Below the pieces are notes generated by a model, which saw nothing but the letters and a program-made list of their open reading frames with translations, was not told where the DNA came from and did no database searches. This document shows positions 37,687 to 47,100 of a DNA stretch of 64,000 bases, one piece after another. This DNA is from Clostridiales bacterium (GTDB lineage Bacteria; Bacillota; Clostridia; Christensenellales; CAG-138). The stretch spans positions 1 to 64,000 of the forward strand of contig DUPG01000026.1 in NCBI GenBank assembly GCA_012838425.1. Direction: 5' to 3'. Made by a program: the position numbers and the translations under genes. Position 1 is the stretch's first letter. Every line of letters begins with the position of its first letter.

Positions 37687-38232
37687 ATGAGGTATGTAAT
37701 GGATATAAGAGGAACAACCATTATCGCAGTAAGGAAGGACGGTAAGTGCGCCATAGCAGGCGACGGACAAGTAACCTTAGGCGAAACAACTATAATGAAA
37801 CACTCGGCGAAGAAGGTTCGCAGACTATATAACAGCAAGGTCGTAGTTGGGTTTGCAGGTTCGGTTGCAGACTCTTTTTCGCTATGCGAACGCCTTGAAG
37901 CGAAGCTTGAAATGTATAGCGGCAGCTTGCGCAGGGCTGCTGTTTCATTGGCGCAGGATTGGAGAAGCGACAAGGTGCTAAGGCAGCTGCAAGCAATGCT
38001 TATTGCGGCAAATGAGGAAGAATTGCTGCTCATATCAGGCACAGGCGAAATAATAGACCCCGACGACGGTATAGCCGCAATAGGCTCGGGCGGTATGTTC
38101 GCACTTTCTGCCGCAAAGGCGCTTATGCGCAACACCGATTTGCCCGCAGACAAAATTGCGATGGAGGCGCTGAAAATAGCCTCTGAAATATGCGTATATA
38201 CCAACTCTAATATATCTGTGGAGGTAGTGTAA
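37687..38232 (+). CDS. hslV: ATP-dependent protease subunit HslV (ClpQ)
   Basis: [41 protein letters not shown]. Adjacent to hslU. Confidence 0.96.
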   Translation: MRYVMDIRGTTIIAVRKDGKCAIAGDGQVTLGETTIMKHSAKKVRRLYNSKVVVGFAGSVADSFSLCERLEAKLEMYSGSLRRAAVSLAQDWRSDKVLRQLQAMLIAANEEELLLISGTGEIIDPDDGIAAIGSGGMFALSAAKALMRNTDLPADKIAMEALKIASEICVYTNSNISVEVV

Positions 38233-39632
38233 TGCTTACTCCCAAAGAAATAGTCGCTCAACTTGATAAGTACATTATCGGTCAAAATAATGCAAAGCGG
38301 GCTGTGGCAATCGCATTGAGAAACAGGTATCGCCGCTCGCTTTTATCCCCTGAAATGCAGGAGGAAGTATATCCTAAGAACATCATAATGATGGGTCCTA
38401 CAGGCGTTGGTAAAACTGAGATTGCACGCCGCTTGGCAAAGCTTGTCGATGCGCCCTTCGTTAAGGTTGAGGCTACCAAGTTTACAGAGGTAGGCTATGT
38501 GGGCAGAGATGTCGATTCTATGATAAGGGATTTAATCGATGTGTCGGTTCGCATGACAAAGACCTTGAAGGCGCAGGAGGTGCAAAGAATCGCTGAATCC
38601 GCCGCTGAAAACAGAATACTCGATTTGCTTATGGGTACTGAGGAGGACAACTCCGACAAGGATTCGGATGCTTTTGCACCAATTCAAATGCTTTTTGGCG
38701 GAATGACTACTAAAAAAGCTTCTCAAGCTGATACATATGACGATATAAGCGAAGAAGAAACGCTTGCTGAGCGCGAAAGGCTGTTGCATGAGCTGCGTGA
38801 GGGCAGGTTAGACGATGCTCTGATAGAAGTGGTGTTAGACGACAATAGCACGAATGTCAACGACGCCTTTTTTGCTATGGGTATAGATATAAACATGGGC
38901 GACCTGTTCAGCGGAATACTTCCCAAGAAGAAGAAAAAGAGAAAGATAAAGGTTTCCGAAGCGTACCGCATATTCGTTCAAGAGGAAATTGACAAGCTTA
39001 TCGATATGGACGAAGTAATAAGAGAAGCAATCAAGAAGGCCGAACAGGAAGGCATAGTTTTCATTGACGAAATAGATAAGATTGCTACTACAAGCCGCTC
39101 TTCATCTGGTCCCGATGTATCAAGAGAAGGCGTGCAAAGGGACATACTCCCTATTGTTGAAGGCAGCGCGGTAAGCACGAAGTACGGCATAGTAAAAACC
39201 GACCATATACTCTTTATCGCCGCGGGTGCTTTCCACATGACTAAGGTAGCGGATTTGATTCCCGAGCTGCAGGGGCGCTTCCCAATAAGAGTGCAGTTGG
39301 AAGCACTAACCAAAGATGACTTTGTTCGCATATTGACACAGCCGCAAAATGCGATTATAAAACAATATAAAGCCTTGCTCGCCACAGACAACATTGAAAT
39401 TGAGTTTACTGACGACGCAATAGATAGAATTGCTAAATACGCCTATGATTTTAACGAAAACTGTGAAAATATTGGCGCAAGGCGTTTGCACACCATCATT
39501 GAAAACCTGCTCGATGAGATTTCATTTGAAACAGGCGGTAAAAAACCAAAGAAGGTGCTTATTGACGCAAAGTATGTTGACGAGCATATAAGCAAGGACA
39601 TTGCTGTCGATTTGCGCAAATATATAATTTAG
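38232..39632 (+). CDS. hslU: ATP-dependent protease ATPase subunit HslU (ClpY)
   Basis: [69 protein letters not shown]. Confidence 0.97.
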   Translation: MLTPKEIVAQLDKYIIGQNNAKRAVAIALRNRYRRSLLSPEMQEEVYPKNIIMMGPTGVGKTEIARRLAKLVDAPFVKVEATKFTEVGYVGRDVDSMIRDLIDVSVRMTKTLKAQEVQRIAESAAENRILDLLMGTEEDNSDKDSDAFAPIQMLFGGMTTKKASQADTYDDISEEETLAERERLLHELREGRLDDALIEVVLDDNSTNVNDAFFAMGIDINMGDLFSGILPKKKKKRKIKVSEAYRIFVQEEIDKLIDMDEVIREAIKKAEQEGIVFIDEIDKIATTSRSSSGPDVSREGVQRDILPIVEGSAVSTKYGIVKTDHILFIAAGAFHMTKVADLIPELQGRFPIRVQLEALTKDDFVRILTQPQNAIIKQYKALLATDNIEIEFTDDAIDRIAKYAYDFNENCENIGARRLHTIIENLLDEISFETGGKKPKKVLIDAKYVDEHISKDIAVDLRKYII

Positions 39633-39700
39633 CGTCGTTTTTTGAGACGCTTACACTCAAGTAAATGCTATGGCATTTACACGACGAAATGGAGGATTAT

Positions 39701-41314
39701 ATGAAAAGGATATTGATTCTGACGCTATTGGTGCTGATTTTATTTTCATCATGCGCTGCGCCGATTGAATCGCATAGCCCTAAAAACACCGATACAAGCA
39801 ATAATGTAACAGACGAACAGGTGAAGTCTAAGGACCAAGGTTCAACGAATATCCCTTCTGTAACGCTTGAACCCTCACAAACTCCTATACCTACACTTGC
39901 CCCTACGCCTGTTCCCACCCCGTATCCCGACGAGCTGGTTGAAGAAGCAAGCGGATACGGTTTTACATATGAGGAAAGCAATCCGCTGTATATTGAGCCT
40001 GACACGAACGGCATAGTAGTAGCAGAGTTGGAAGCGGACAGCGATTTGCTAATCACCGGCGAAGCGAATGACTTTTACAGAGTCGAAGCTAACGGTGCAG
40101 TAGGCTTCCTTCCAAAAAAATCTGTGGCTTTTTCAAGCGGATACATAAACGCTACCGAGGTTAAGCTGAGAAAGGGTCCGAGCACGAGCACAGATATAAT
40201 AAAGGTTACCGAGATGAGCACCGAGTTAGTGATACTTGGCAAAAAGGATACTTGGTTCAATGTAGTTTTAGAAGATGGAGAGCACTCAACAGGCTATATG
40301 CACATGGACTATGTATCCTATGTTGAGGGCTACATAATAAACGACGGTGTTAATGTGCGCGAATGTCCTGACGAGAATTCAAAGAAGATAACCCAGTTCT
40401 CAAAGGGCAAGTGCGTTTCGCTTGTGAATGAATACAAAGGCTGGTACAAGATTGAAACAGCCGATTTTGTAGGATATGTGAATGGTCAGTACATACAGGA
40501 AGCACCTATCATTTCTAAGCTTGAGCGTACAAGAGCATATGTTACCGACTCCGGCGTTCATGTTAGAGAAGGGGCTTCGACGGGATTTAACATTATAGAC
40601 AAGCTCCACAAGTACGCGCCTGTGTATATTACAGGCGAAGCAGACGAATGGTATCGCATAGAGTATCAAAACGATAAAGACGAAACTGTTGAAGGCTTCA
40701 TAGTCAAGGTATTTGTCGAGATGGGCAAGCCCATAGTATATGTAATTGGGCAGGATGTAAACCTGCGCGCCGGTCCCGGCACCGGATATGACCTGCTGAC
40801 AAAAGTCAGATTGAACAGCCAGTTCGTGATAATAGGCAGAACGAACGAGTGGTACAAGGGCGAAGTATGCGGCAACATAGGCTATATTCGCGGTGATTAC
40901 TTGGATACTCAGCCCGTAGGCGACGGCAAAACCGAGAAAGAGTTTACCGAAGATGAAATATACCTTGCCGCAAAGGTTGTTTATCTTGAAGCAAAGGGCA
41001 GAGGAACCGAAGCGTACAGAGCTGTTGCGAATGTTATCTACAACAGAGTTAAGAGCAGGAAGTTCCCAAACAATATAAGAGATGTTGTTTTACAGCGCAA
41101 CCAGTTTACTGTTACGAATCACTCAAACTTTGGTTCGGTTAAGCCCTCTACACAGGCTTTGAACGCAACGCGTGAGGTATTAAACGGAGGCTTGCGCCCA
41201 TTGCCGTTCAATGTGCTGTTCTTCCACGCGGTACATTTGGGTACGAACTGGGGCAGCGATAAGGAGCTATACAAGATTATCGGTAACAACGCGTTCTTTA
41301 GATATGTTGGATAA
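39701..41314 (+). CDS. Putative lipoprotein with multiple bacterial SH3 domains and a SleB-type cell wall hydrolase domain
   Basis: Lipobox-like LILFSSCAAP. SH3-like repeats (VNVRECPDENSKKITQFSKG; VHVREGASTGFNIIDKL; VNLRAGPGTGYDLLTKV). EIYLAAKVVYLEAKGRGTEAYRAVANVIYNRV. Confidence 0.9.
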   Translation: MKRILILTLLVLILFSSCAAPIESHSPKNTDTSNNVTDEQVKSKDQGSTNIPSVTLEPSQTPIPTLAPTPVPTPYPDELVEEASGYGFTYEESNPLYIEPDTNGIVVAELEADSDLLITGEANDFYRVEANGAVGFLPKKSVAFSSGYINATEVKLRKGPSTSTDIIKVTEMSTELVILGKKDTWFNVVLEDGEHSTGYMHMDYVSYVEGYIINDGVNVRECPDENSKKITQFSKGKCVSLVNEYKGWYKIETADFVGYVNGQYIQEAPIISKLERTRAYVTDSGVHVREGASTGFNIIDKLHKYAPVYITGEADEWYRIEYQNDKDETVEGFIVKVFVEMGKPIVYVIGQDVNLRAGPGTGYDLLTKVRLNSQFVIIGRTNEWYKGEVCGNIGYIRGDYLDTQPVGDGKTEKEFTEDEIYLAAKVVYLEAKGRGTEAYRAVANVIYNRVKSRKFPNNIRDVVLQRNQFTVTNHSNFGSVKPSTQALNATREVLNGGLRPLPFNVLFFHAVHLGTNWGSDKELYKIIGNNAFFRYVG

Positions 41315-41347
41315 ACGAAAAGCACAAATTTGATTCGCTTTTCAAAG

Positions 41348-41375
41348 AGAAGGCACTGTAAGGTGCCTTCTTTGC
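41348..41375 (+). terminator. Hairpin terminator downstream of the SleB-domain gene
   Basis: GAAGGCACTGTAAGGTGCCTTCTTT. Confidence 0.65.
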
Positions 41376-41467
41376 TTGATGGATTTCTTACCTGCGTGAT
41401 GATTGCCTCTCCACACTCCTAACTCCTAACTCCAAACTAACTAAACTCCTCATAGCTCAAACTTTTA

Positions 41468-42661
41468 TCACAGTATTTTCTCATACGCGTCCCAGACATA
41501 GTCATACATATCAAGCTTGCCTCTAAACTCAAAGCCGCAGGTTTCATATAGCTTTGCAGCCTTTTTATTTTTGCCGCATACTAAAAGCACAACAGAGTCA
41601 AAACCTAATTCCTTGATACGATTTATTGCAAAGAACATCAGCTTCTTTGCCAATCCCCTGCCCTGCATATCTCTGCGAACAGCTAATCTGCCCAAGCTAC
41701 ACGGATTCTTTACCCTGTCACTCCAAACATTTGCACGCAGATGTTCGCTATCGCTTTCTATTGAAATTGCGCCTATGATCTCATTGCCGCTTTCTAAAAC
41801 GAAAAGCGACTTGTTCTCAATATCATGCTCTATAATCTCTGCGTTGGGGTATTCATCGCTCCAAGTACAGCCCTCTGAGCCATACAGCGACTTGTATAGC
41901 TCAGCAATAGCCCTTTTATCCTTCATAGCTGCTTCGCGGATAGGCTTTAGCTTCAAATCCAATTTGCGATAGCAGTACGGAAACGACTTAATACTCCAAT
42001 GAAACGATATGCACTCCTCGCACTTGCCATGCCTTGAGCAAGACATAGGACAGGGACATAGCTCGTTATTGCTTCTGCGAACCGGTATGCGAACAACATA
42101 TTTTGATTTCTCGGGAGATTTTTTATCTACCTTCACAAGAATTATTTGCGTTCGCCTTTCGCTGTTTACGCTTTGTATGAGCCCATGCTCCGCAATATAG
42201 TTGCTTAACATCTTGTATGTTTGATATATGTATTTCAGCTCGCCCAAGTGCATGCAATGTACGCACAGCCCAGCTTCATAGGTTTTTAGCATATATTGCG
42301 GGGTCTCTTTCTTGCATACCGCGGACTTTGCCTTCAAAAACACTTCATCTGTAATAAAGTCGGGCTGCCTGATTAGTAGTGACCACCTGTCAATCACATT
42401 GCTGTCGCGCTGCGGAGGCGTAATCAGCAATTCATATGGCGGAATAGAGTAATCAAAAAAGCCCTCATTATCACTTGCTAATGCTTTTACGGCTTTTGCA
42501 AGCTTTTTTATAGTATTTCTTGCGTGCATGTATTCGGGATTAGTAGGGCAAAGAACACCGCTCCCGTCGAAAACTATATACTTAGCAGGCGGAATAACAA
42601 TCTCTCGCGGGACTCCTGATGGCTTGTATTCGTCCTTGTAGTGCTTAACAAAATTAAACAT
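41468..42661 (-). CDS. Fusion: GyrI-like small-molecule-binding domain, Cys-rich DUF6485-like segment and GNAT N-acetyltransferase
   Basis: N-term REIVIPPAKYIVFDGSG...RWSLLIRQPDFITDEVFLKAK...YEAGLCVHCMHLG; middle CPCPMSCSRHGKCEECISFHW; C-term LGRLAVRRDMQGRGLAKKLMFFAINRI. Start trimmed to 42661. Confidence 0.82.
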   Translation of the reverse strand: MFNFVKHYKDEYKPSGVPREIVIPPAKYIVFDGSGVLCPTNPEYMHARNTIKKLAKAVKALASDNEGFFDYSIPPYELLITPPQRDSNVIDRWSLLIRQPDFITDEVFLKAKSAVCKKETPQYMLKTYEAGLCVHCMHLGELKYIYQTYKMLSNYIAEHGLIQSVNSERRTQIILVKVDKKSPEKSKYVVRIPVRRSNNELCPCPMSCSRHGKCEECISFHWSIKSFPYCYRKLDLKLKPIREAAMKDKRAIAELYKSLYGSEGCTWSDEYPNAEIIEHDIENKSLFVLESGNEIIGAISIESDSEHLRANVWSDRVKNPCSLGRLAVRRDMQGRGLAKKLMFFAINRIKELGFDSVVLLVCGKNKKAAKLYETCGFEFRGKLDMYDYVWDAYEKIL

Positions 42662-42812
42662 AGCGTTCCTTAACAACCTTTTGATGTTTATAGTATAATC
42701 TTTGAATATATAAAAAGCAATATATTTTATTATTATTTTCACTATTAAATATATAAAAGCGTAATTTTTGATGTTTTAGTTTGATTACTTTAACTTTATT
42801 ACACAATATTGA

Positions 42813-42841
42813 TTGACTACACCCCTTCAAAATGCTATCAT
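42813..42841 (+). promoter_or_regulatory. Sigma-A-like promoter of the methionine gamma-lyase-like gene
   Basis: TTGACT (42813-42818), 17-nt spacer, TATCAT (42836-42841). Confidence 0.6.
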
Positions 42842-42872
42842 TTAAGTATTACAGGACTTGGAGGATGACTAT

Positions 42873-44075
42873 ATGTCAAGCAAGAAAAAATTGGGTTTCG
42901 CAACAAGGCAAATACACGAAGGCAATTTACATATCCCCGGCATAGCACCATTAGCAACACCGATTTTTCAAACTTCAACTTTTATATTTGACAGCACCGC
43001 TCAGGGCGCAAAGCGCTTTGCAGGCGAAGAAGAGGGCTATATCTATACGCGCTTGGGCAATCCCAACGCTGCTCAGGTTGCGCAAAAGGTTGCCGACTTA
43101 GAAAACGGCGAAGCAGGCTTGGTGGCTGCTTCCGGCATAGGCGCTATTACAACTGCTATTTGGACTCTTGTAAAGGCAGGCGACCATATAGTAGCTGACG
43201 ATATGCTATACGGCTGCACATTTGCATACTTAAAGCATGGAATTTCACGCTTTGGCGTTGATGTAACCTTCGTAGATTTTTCACAGCCCGGAGCATTGAA
43301 GAGCGCATTGCGTGAGAATACGAAGGTCGTTTACTTCGAAACTCCCTGCAATCCTAACTTGAAGATAATCGACATTGAGGAAGTTGCGAAACAGGCGCAT
43401 GAATATAACAAAGACATTACCGTTATGGTAGATAATACATTCTGCACGCCTTACCTGCAACGGCCGTTGGATTTAGGCGCAGATGTTGTAATTCACAGCG
43501 CGACTAAGTACTTAAACGGTCATGGCGATGTTATTGCCGGCGTTATAGTAGGCAAGAAAGACTTTATTAACGAATGCAATCTGTTCGGCATGAAGGATAT
43601 GACCGGCTCGGTTATCGGTCCCTTTGAGTCCTTCCTGATTGCGCGCGGAATGAAAACATTAGATATAAGAATGAAAAGGCACTGCGAAAACGCAATGAAG
43701 GTAGCTAAATATCTCGAAGCGCACCCGATGGTTGAAACAGTTTACTACCCCGGGCTTGAATCACACCCGCAACACGATATAGCAAAGAAGCAGATGGACG
43801 GTTTCGGCGGCATGATTGCTATAATATTGAAGGCATCACGCGAGAAATCGGAAGAGCTGTTAAACGCATTCGAGCTTTGCACATTGGCTGTATCGTTGGG
43901 CGACGCGGAAACCTTGGTAGAGCACCCCGCTTCAATGACTCACAGCACATACACCGAGGAAGAGCTGTTAGCGTGCGGACTAAACCCGGCTATGATACGC
44001 TTCAGCATAGGCTTAGAGGACCCAGAGGACATAATTCAAGACATTGAAAACGCTTTCAAGAAGGTTTTCGGTTGA
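42873..44075 (+). CDS. Cys/Met metabolism PLP-dependent enzyme, probably methionine gamma-lyase
   Basis: YTRLGNPNAAQVAQKVADLENGEAGLVAASG, MLYGCTFAYLKHG (MGL-type cysteine), HSATKYLNGHGDVIAG (PLP lysine). Confidence 0.9.
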   Translation: MSSKKKLGFATRQIHEGNLHIPGIAPLATPIFQTSTFIFDSTAQGAKRFAGEEEGYIYTRLGNPNAAQVAQKVADLENGEAGLVAASGIGAITTAIWTLVKAGDHIVADDMLYGCTFAYLKHGISRFGVDVTFVDFSQPGALKSALRENTKVVYFETPCNPNLKIIDIEEVAKQAHEYNKDITVMVDNTFCTPYLQRPLDLGADVVIHSATKYLNGHGDVIAGVIVGKKDFINECNLFGMKDMTGSVIGPFESFLIARGMKTLDIRMKRHCENAMKVAKYLEAHPMVETVYYPGLESHPQHDIAKKQMDGFGGMIAIILKASREKSEELLNAFELCTLAVSLGDAETLVEHPASMTHSTYTEEELLACGLNPAMIRFSIGLEDPEDIIQDIENAFKKVFG

Positions 44076-44087
44076 TAAAATAAGCAC

Positions 44088-44110
44088 AAAGCCCCGAGAG
44101 GGGCTTTTTT
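44088..44110 (+). terminator. Rho-independent terminator
   Basis: AAAGCCCCGAGAGGGGCTTTTTT between convergent genes. Confidence 0.9.
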
Positions 44111-44111
44111 G

Positions 44112-47100
44112 CTATAATTCAACAAGCACATCATGCACTTTACCGTCATCAATAAGCTCAATTATGCCATTCTTTGCTGTAATACCGTCAACCACAACTC
44201 TTTTGCTTCCGCTGAACTGCTTGACTTTAATCTTATATACGGATGTTAGGTATTTGTATTCAATGCTGTATTCGTTCCAGACTGTATTGGGCTGAATTTT
44301 CAAGGTGTTACCATATCTGACTATACCCAAAATGCTTTCAACTGCCGCAACATACAGCCATGCAGCACTGCCCGTGTACCATGTCCACCCGGCGCGTGAA
44401 GCATTTTTGCCGAAGGAATATACATCGCCGGCAACCGCATAGGGTTCACCCTTGTATTTTAGCATTGAGGTCTTCTGCGCAGTATGGTTTATGGGGTTAA
44501 TAAGCCTGAACTGACGCATTGCAAGCTCTTGGTTGTTCAGCTTGCAGGCAGCAATTATGCTCCATGCGGCTGCGTGCGTGTATTGACCGCCATTCTCGCG
44601 CACTCCCGGCAAGTATGCCTGAATATAGCCTACTACCCTTTCGTCGCCCTCCTGTATCTCGCCATATGGAGGTGTTAGCAACGCGATTGTGCCGTTTTCT
44701 TCGTTCATAAGCATAGACACAGCTGACTTATATGCTGTTTTCGCCCTTTCCGCGCCTGCAAACACCGAGAAAACCTGCGGAATTATATCAATGAGCCCTT
44801 CTGTATTTGTGTGCGAGCCTAATGGTGTGCCGTCTCCGAAAAACGCGCGCTTATACCATGCGCCGTCCCATGCGTGCACTTCTACCGCTTCCCTCAATTC
44901 TTCCTTGACTCTTTCAAACTTGGCTATGCGCTTGTCATTCCTCTGCTTCGCTATCGGCGCAATACCTTCTATGACAAGCTGCAAAAAGAACGCCAAGAAT
45001 ACGCTTTCGCCGCCGTTTCTGCCTACGCAGTCCATACCGTCGTTCCAATCGCTGCCGCCCATAAGAGGCAATTTGTGCGCGCCTAACTCAAGCGTGGCTT
45101 CTATTGCACGCATACAGTGTTCGTATAGCGTATCGGTGTGGCTCGTGTGCTCTGCTACGAAATACTTGTCGTTCTCATGCTCTTGTAGCGGAACATCCTT
45201 CAAATACGGTACTTTCTCATCATAAATGGAATAGTCGCCCGTTACCTCGCAATATTTTGCTGTTACGAAGGGCAAAAACAGCCTGTCATCAGTTATCCTT
45301 GTGCGCACGCCCTTTGAAGGTGTATGCCACCAGTGCAGCACATCGCCGGCTTCGAACTGCATAGCGGCTGAAATGAGTATCTGCCCCTTCGCGCGCCTGG
45401 GATTCGAATGCAGCAGCGCCAAAACATCTTGCAGCTGGTCTCTGAATCCATACGCGCCGCCGCTTTGATAATAGCCTGTTCGCGCCATGAGCCTGCTTGC
45501 ATATACTTGATAAAGCAATCTGCGATTTATTAGCAGGTCGAACTCAGGCTCGGGCGTTTTTACCACGATTTGATTCAGCTTGCTGTTCCAAAGTGCCTTT
45601 ACGCGCTGCAATACTATATCAAAATCTGATGGTCTGCTTTTGTCTATTATCGCTTTTGCGGTTTCGTACTCGTCCTCGCCTAACATGAGCAGTAGGTCTT
45701 TCTTCTCGCCCGCGTTAACGCTGAAGGTCACGCAAATGCAAGCCATATTGCTTTTGCCTGTGTGCTTAGAAATGCTTTCTAAGTGCCAGCCTTGATTGAG
45801 CACCGCATCCCTGTCTGTTGAAAGCTCTATGCTGTGCTCGCCATCTATAACCGCGCAAGTGTATCTGCACTCATGCGTTTTGGCGCTGAACATGAATACA
45901 GCGTTATTTTCTAAGCGCGGAGTTGCGTCTGCCGCCAAGTCATACTCCACAATATAGAAGCAGGTTATGTGCCTTTTTCTTTCCGCCGGATTGCTTATTG
46001 AAAGCCTGCTGAGCTTAATGGGTCTATAATCGTCAACTGCAACAGTCAGTACCTGTTCTAATCCGCTGTTGCCTGATGTGAAGCTTGAATAACCGAAACC
46101 GTGTCGCACAAGCACTTGACCTTCGCCTTGCAACGCGCCATGAGTTACTGTCCACACCTCACCTGTTTCATCATCTCTTAATAATATTATCTCATTCAAC
46201 GGGTCGCGAACTGGGTCGCAATGCCATGGTGTGATTCTGTTTTCGTGGCTGTTGCCCTTCCATGTGTAACCGCCTCCGCTTTCTGTAATTAGAGTTCCAA
46301 AGCCTTCATTAACTAATATGTTGCTCCATGGCAGAGGGGTGTTTTCGTGCTTTGAAAGCATTATTAGATAGTCGCCTGTTTCCTCATCAAAACCGCCTAA
46401 GCCATTATCAAACAGCAGCTTAGGCCTTTGGATAGGCAACGGCTTTACATATCGACCGTCGTTTATGTACTTCCTCTGCGGCTTGTCAACGAAAGGCTCT
46501 ATCTCGAATTGCCTGTCAAGCGACCTGTTGGGATCTATTACTATCAGCGCACACATACATAAAAGATCGAATACTTCGTCATTAATCTCGTAGCCATGAA
46601 TCACACGGACAGAATATGAATACATATCGTTAATTGAGCTTGTGGAAACTATATCCGCGATTTTCGACCGCAGCTCATTTGAATACTCATTTTCATAATC
46701 TCCCACTATTGCAAGCTCGAAATTGCAGCCCATTTTAGACATATACTCATGGAATTTAAGCAGAGTTTTCAGCAGTCTAAGCTGTGTTGTGTTCGAAATC
46801 TTCACCAGAACAAGCGGAAGCACATTTGATATGCCGAACTTGTGCAGCTCCTCGCGCCTTAAACGCGACACCTTTATATCATCAGGCTTTTTACGAATTC
46901 TTAGCAGCACGAACGCCGCCATTTTTTCGAATAACTCGGCTTTTCCGGCGGACAAATTCATAAATCGCAAAGCGCTCATAGACTTTGCCCATGCTAAATC
47001 CCTGACCTGCTCTATTGTGGTGCTGCTCAATTCGCGACAATCGGATATGGCTTGCTCCTTTGATTTTGCTAAGCCCATTACAAACAGAAGCGTGTTAGAC

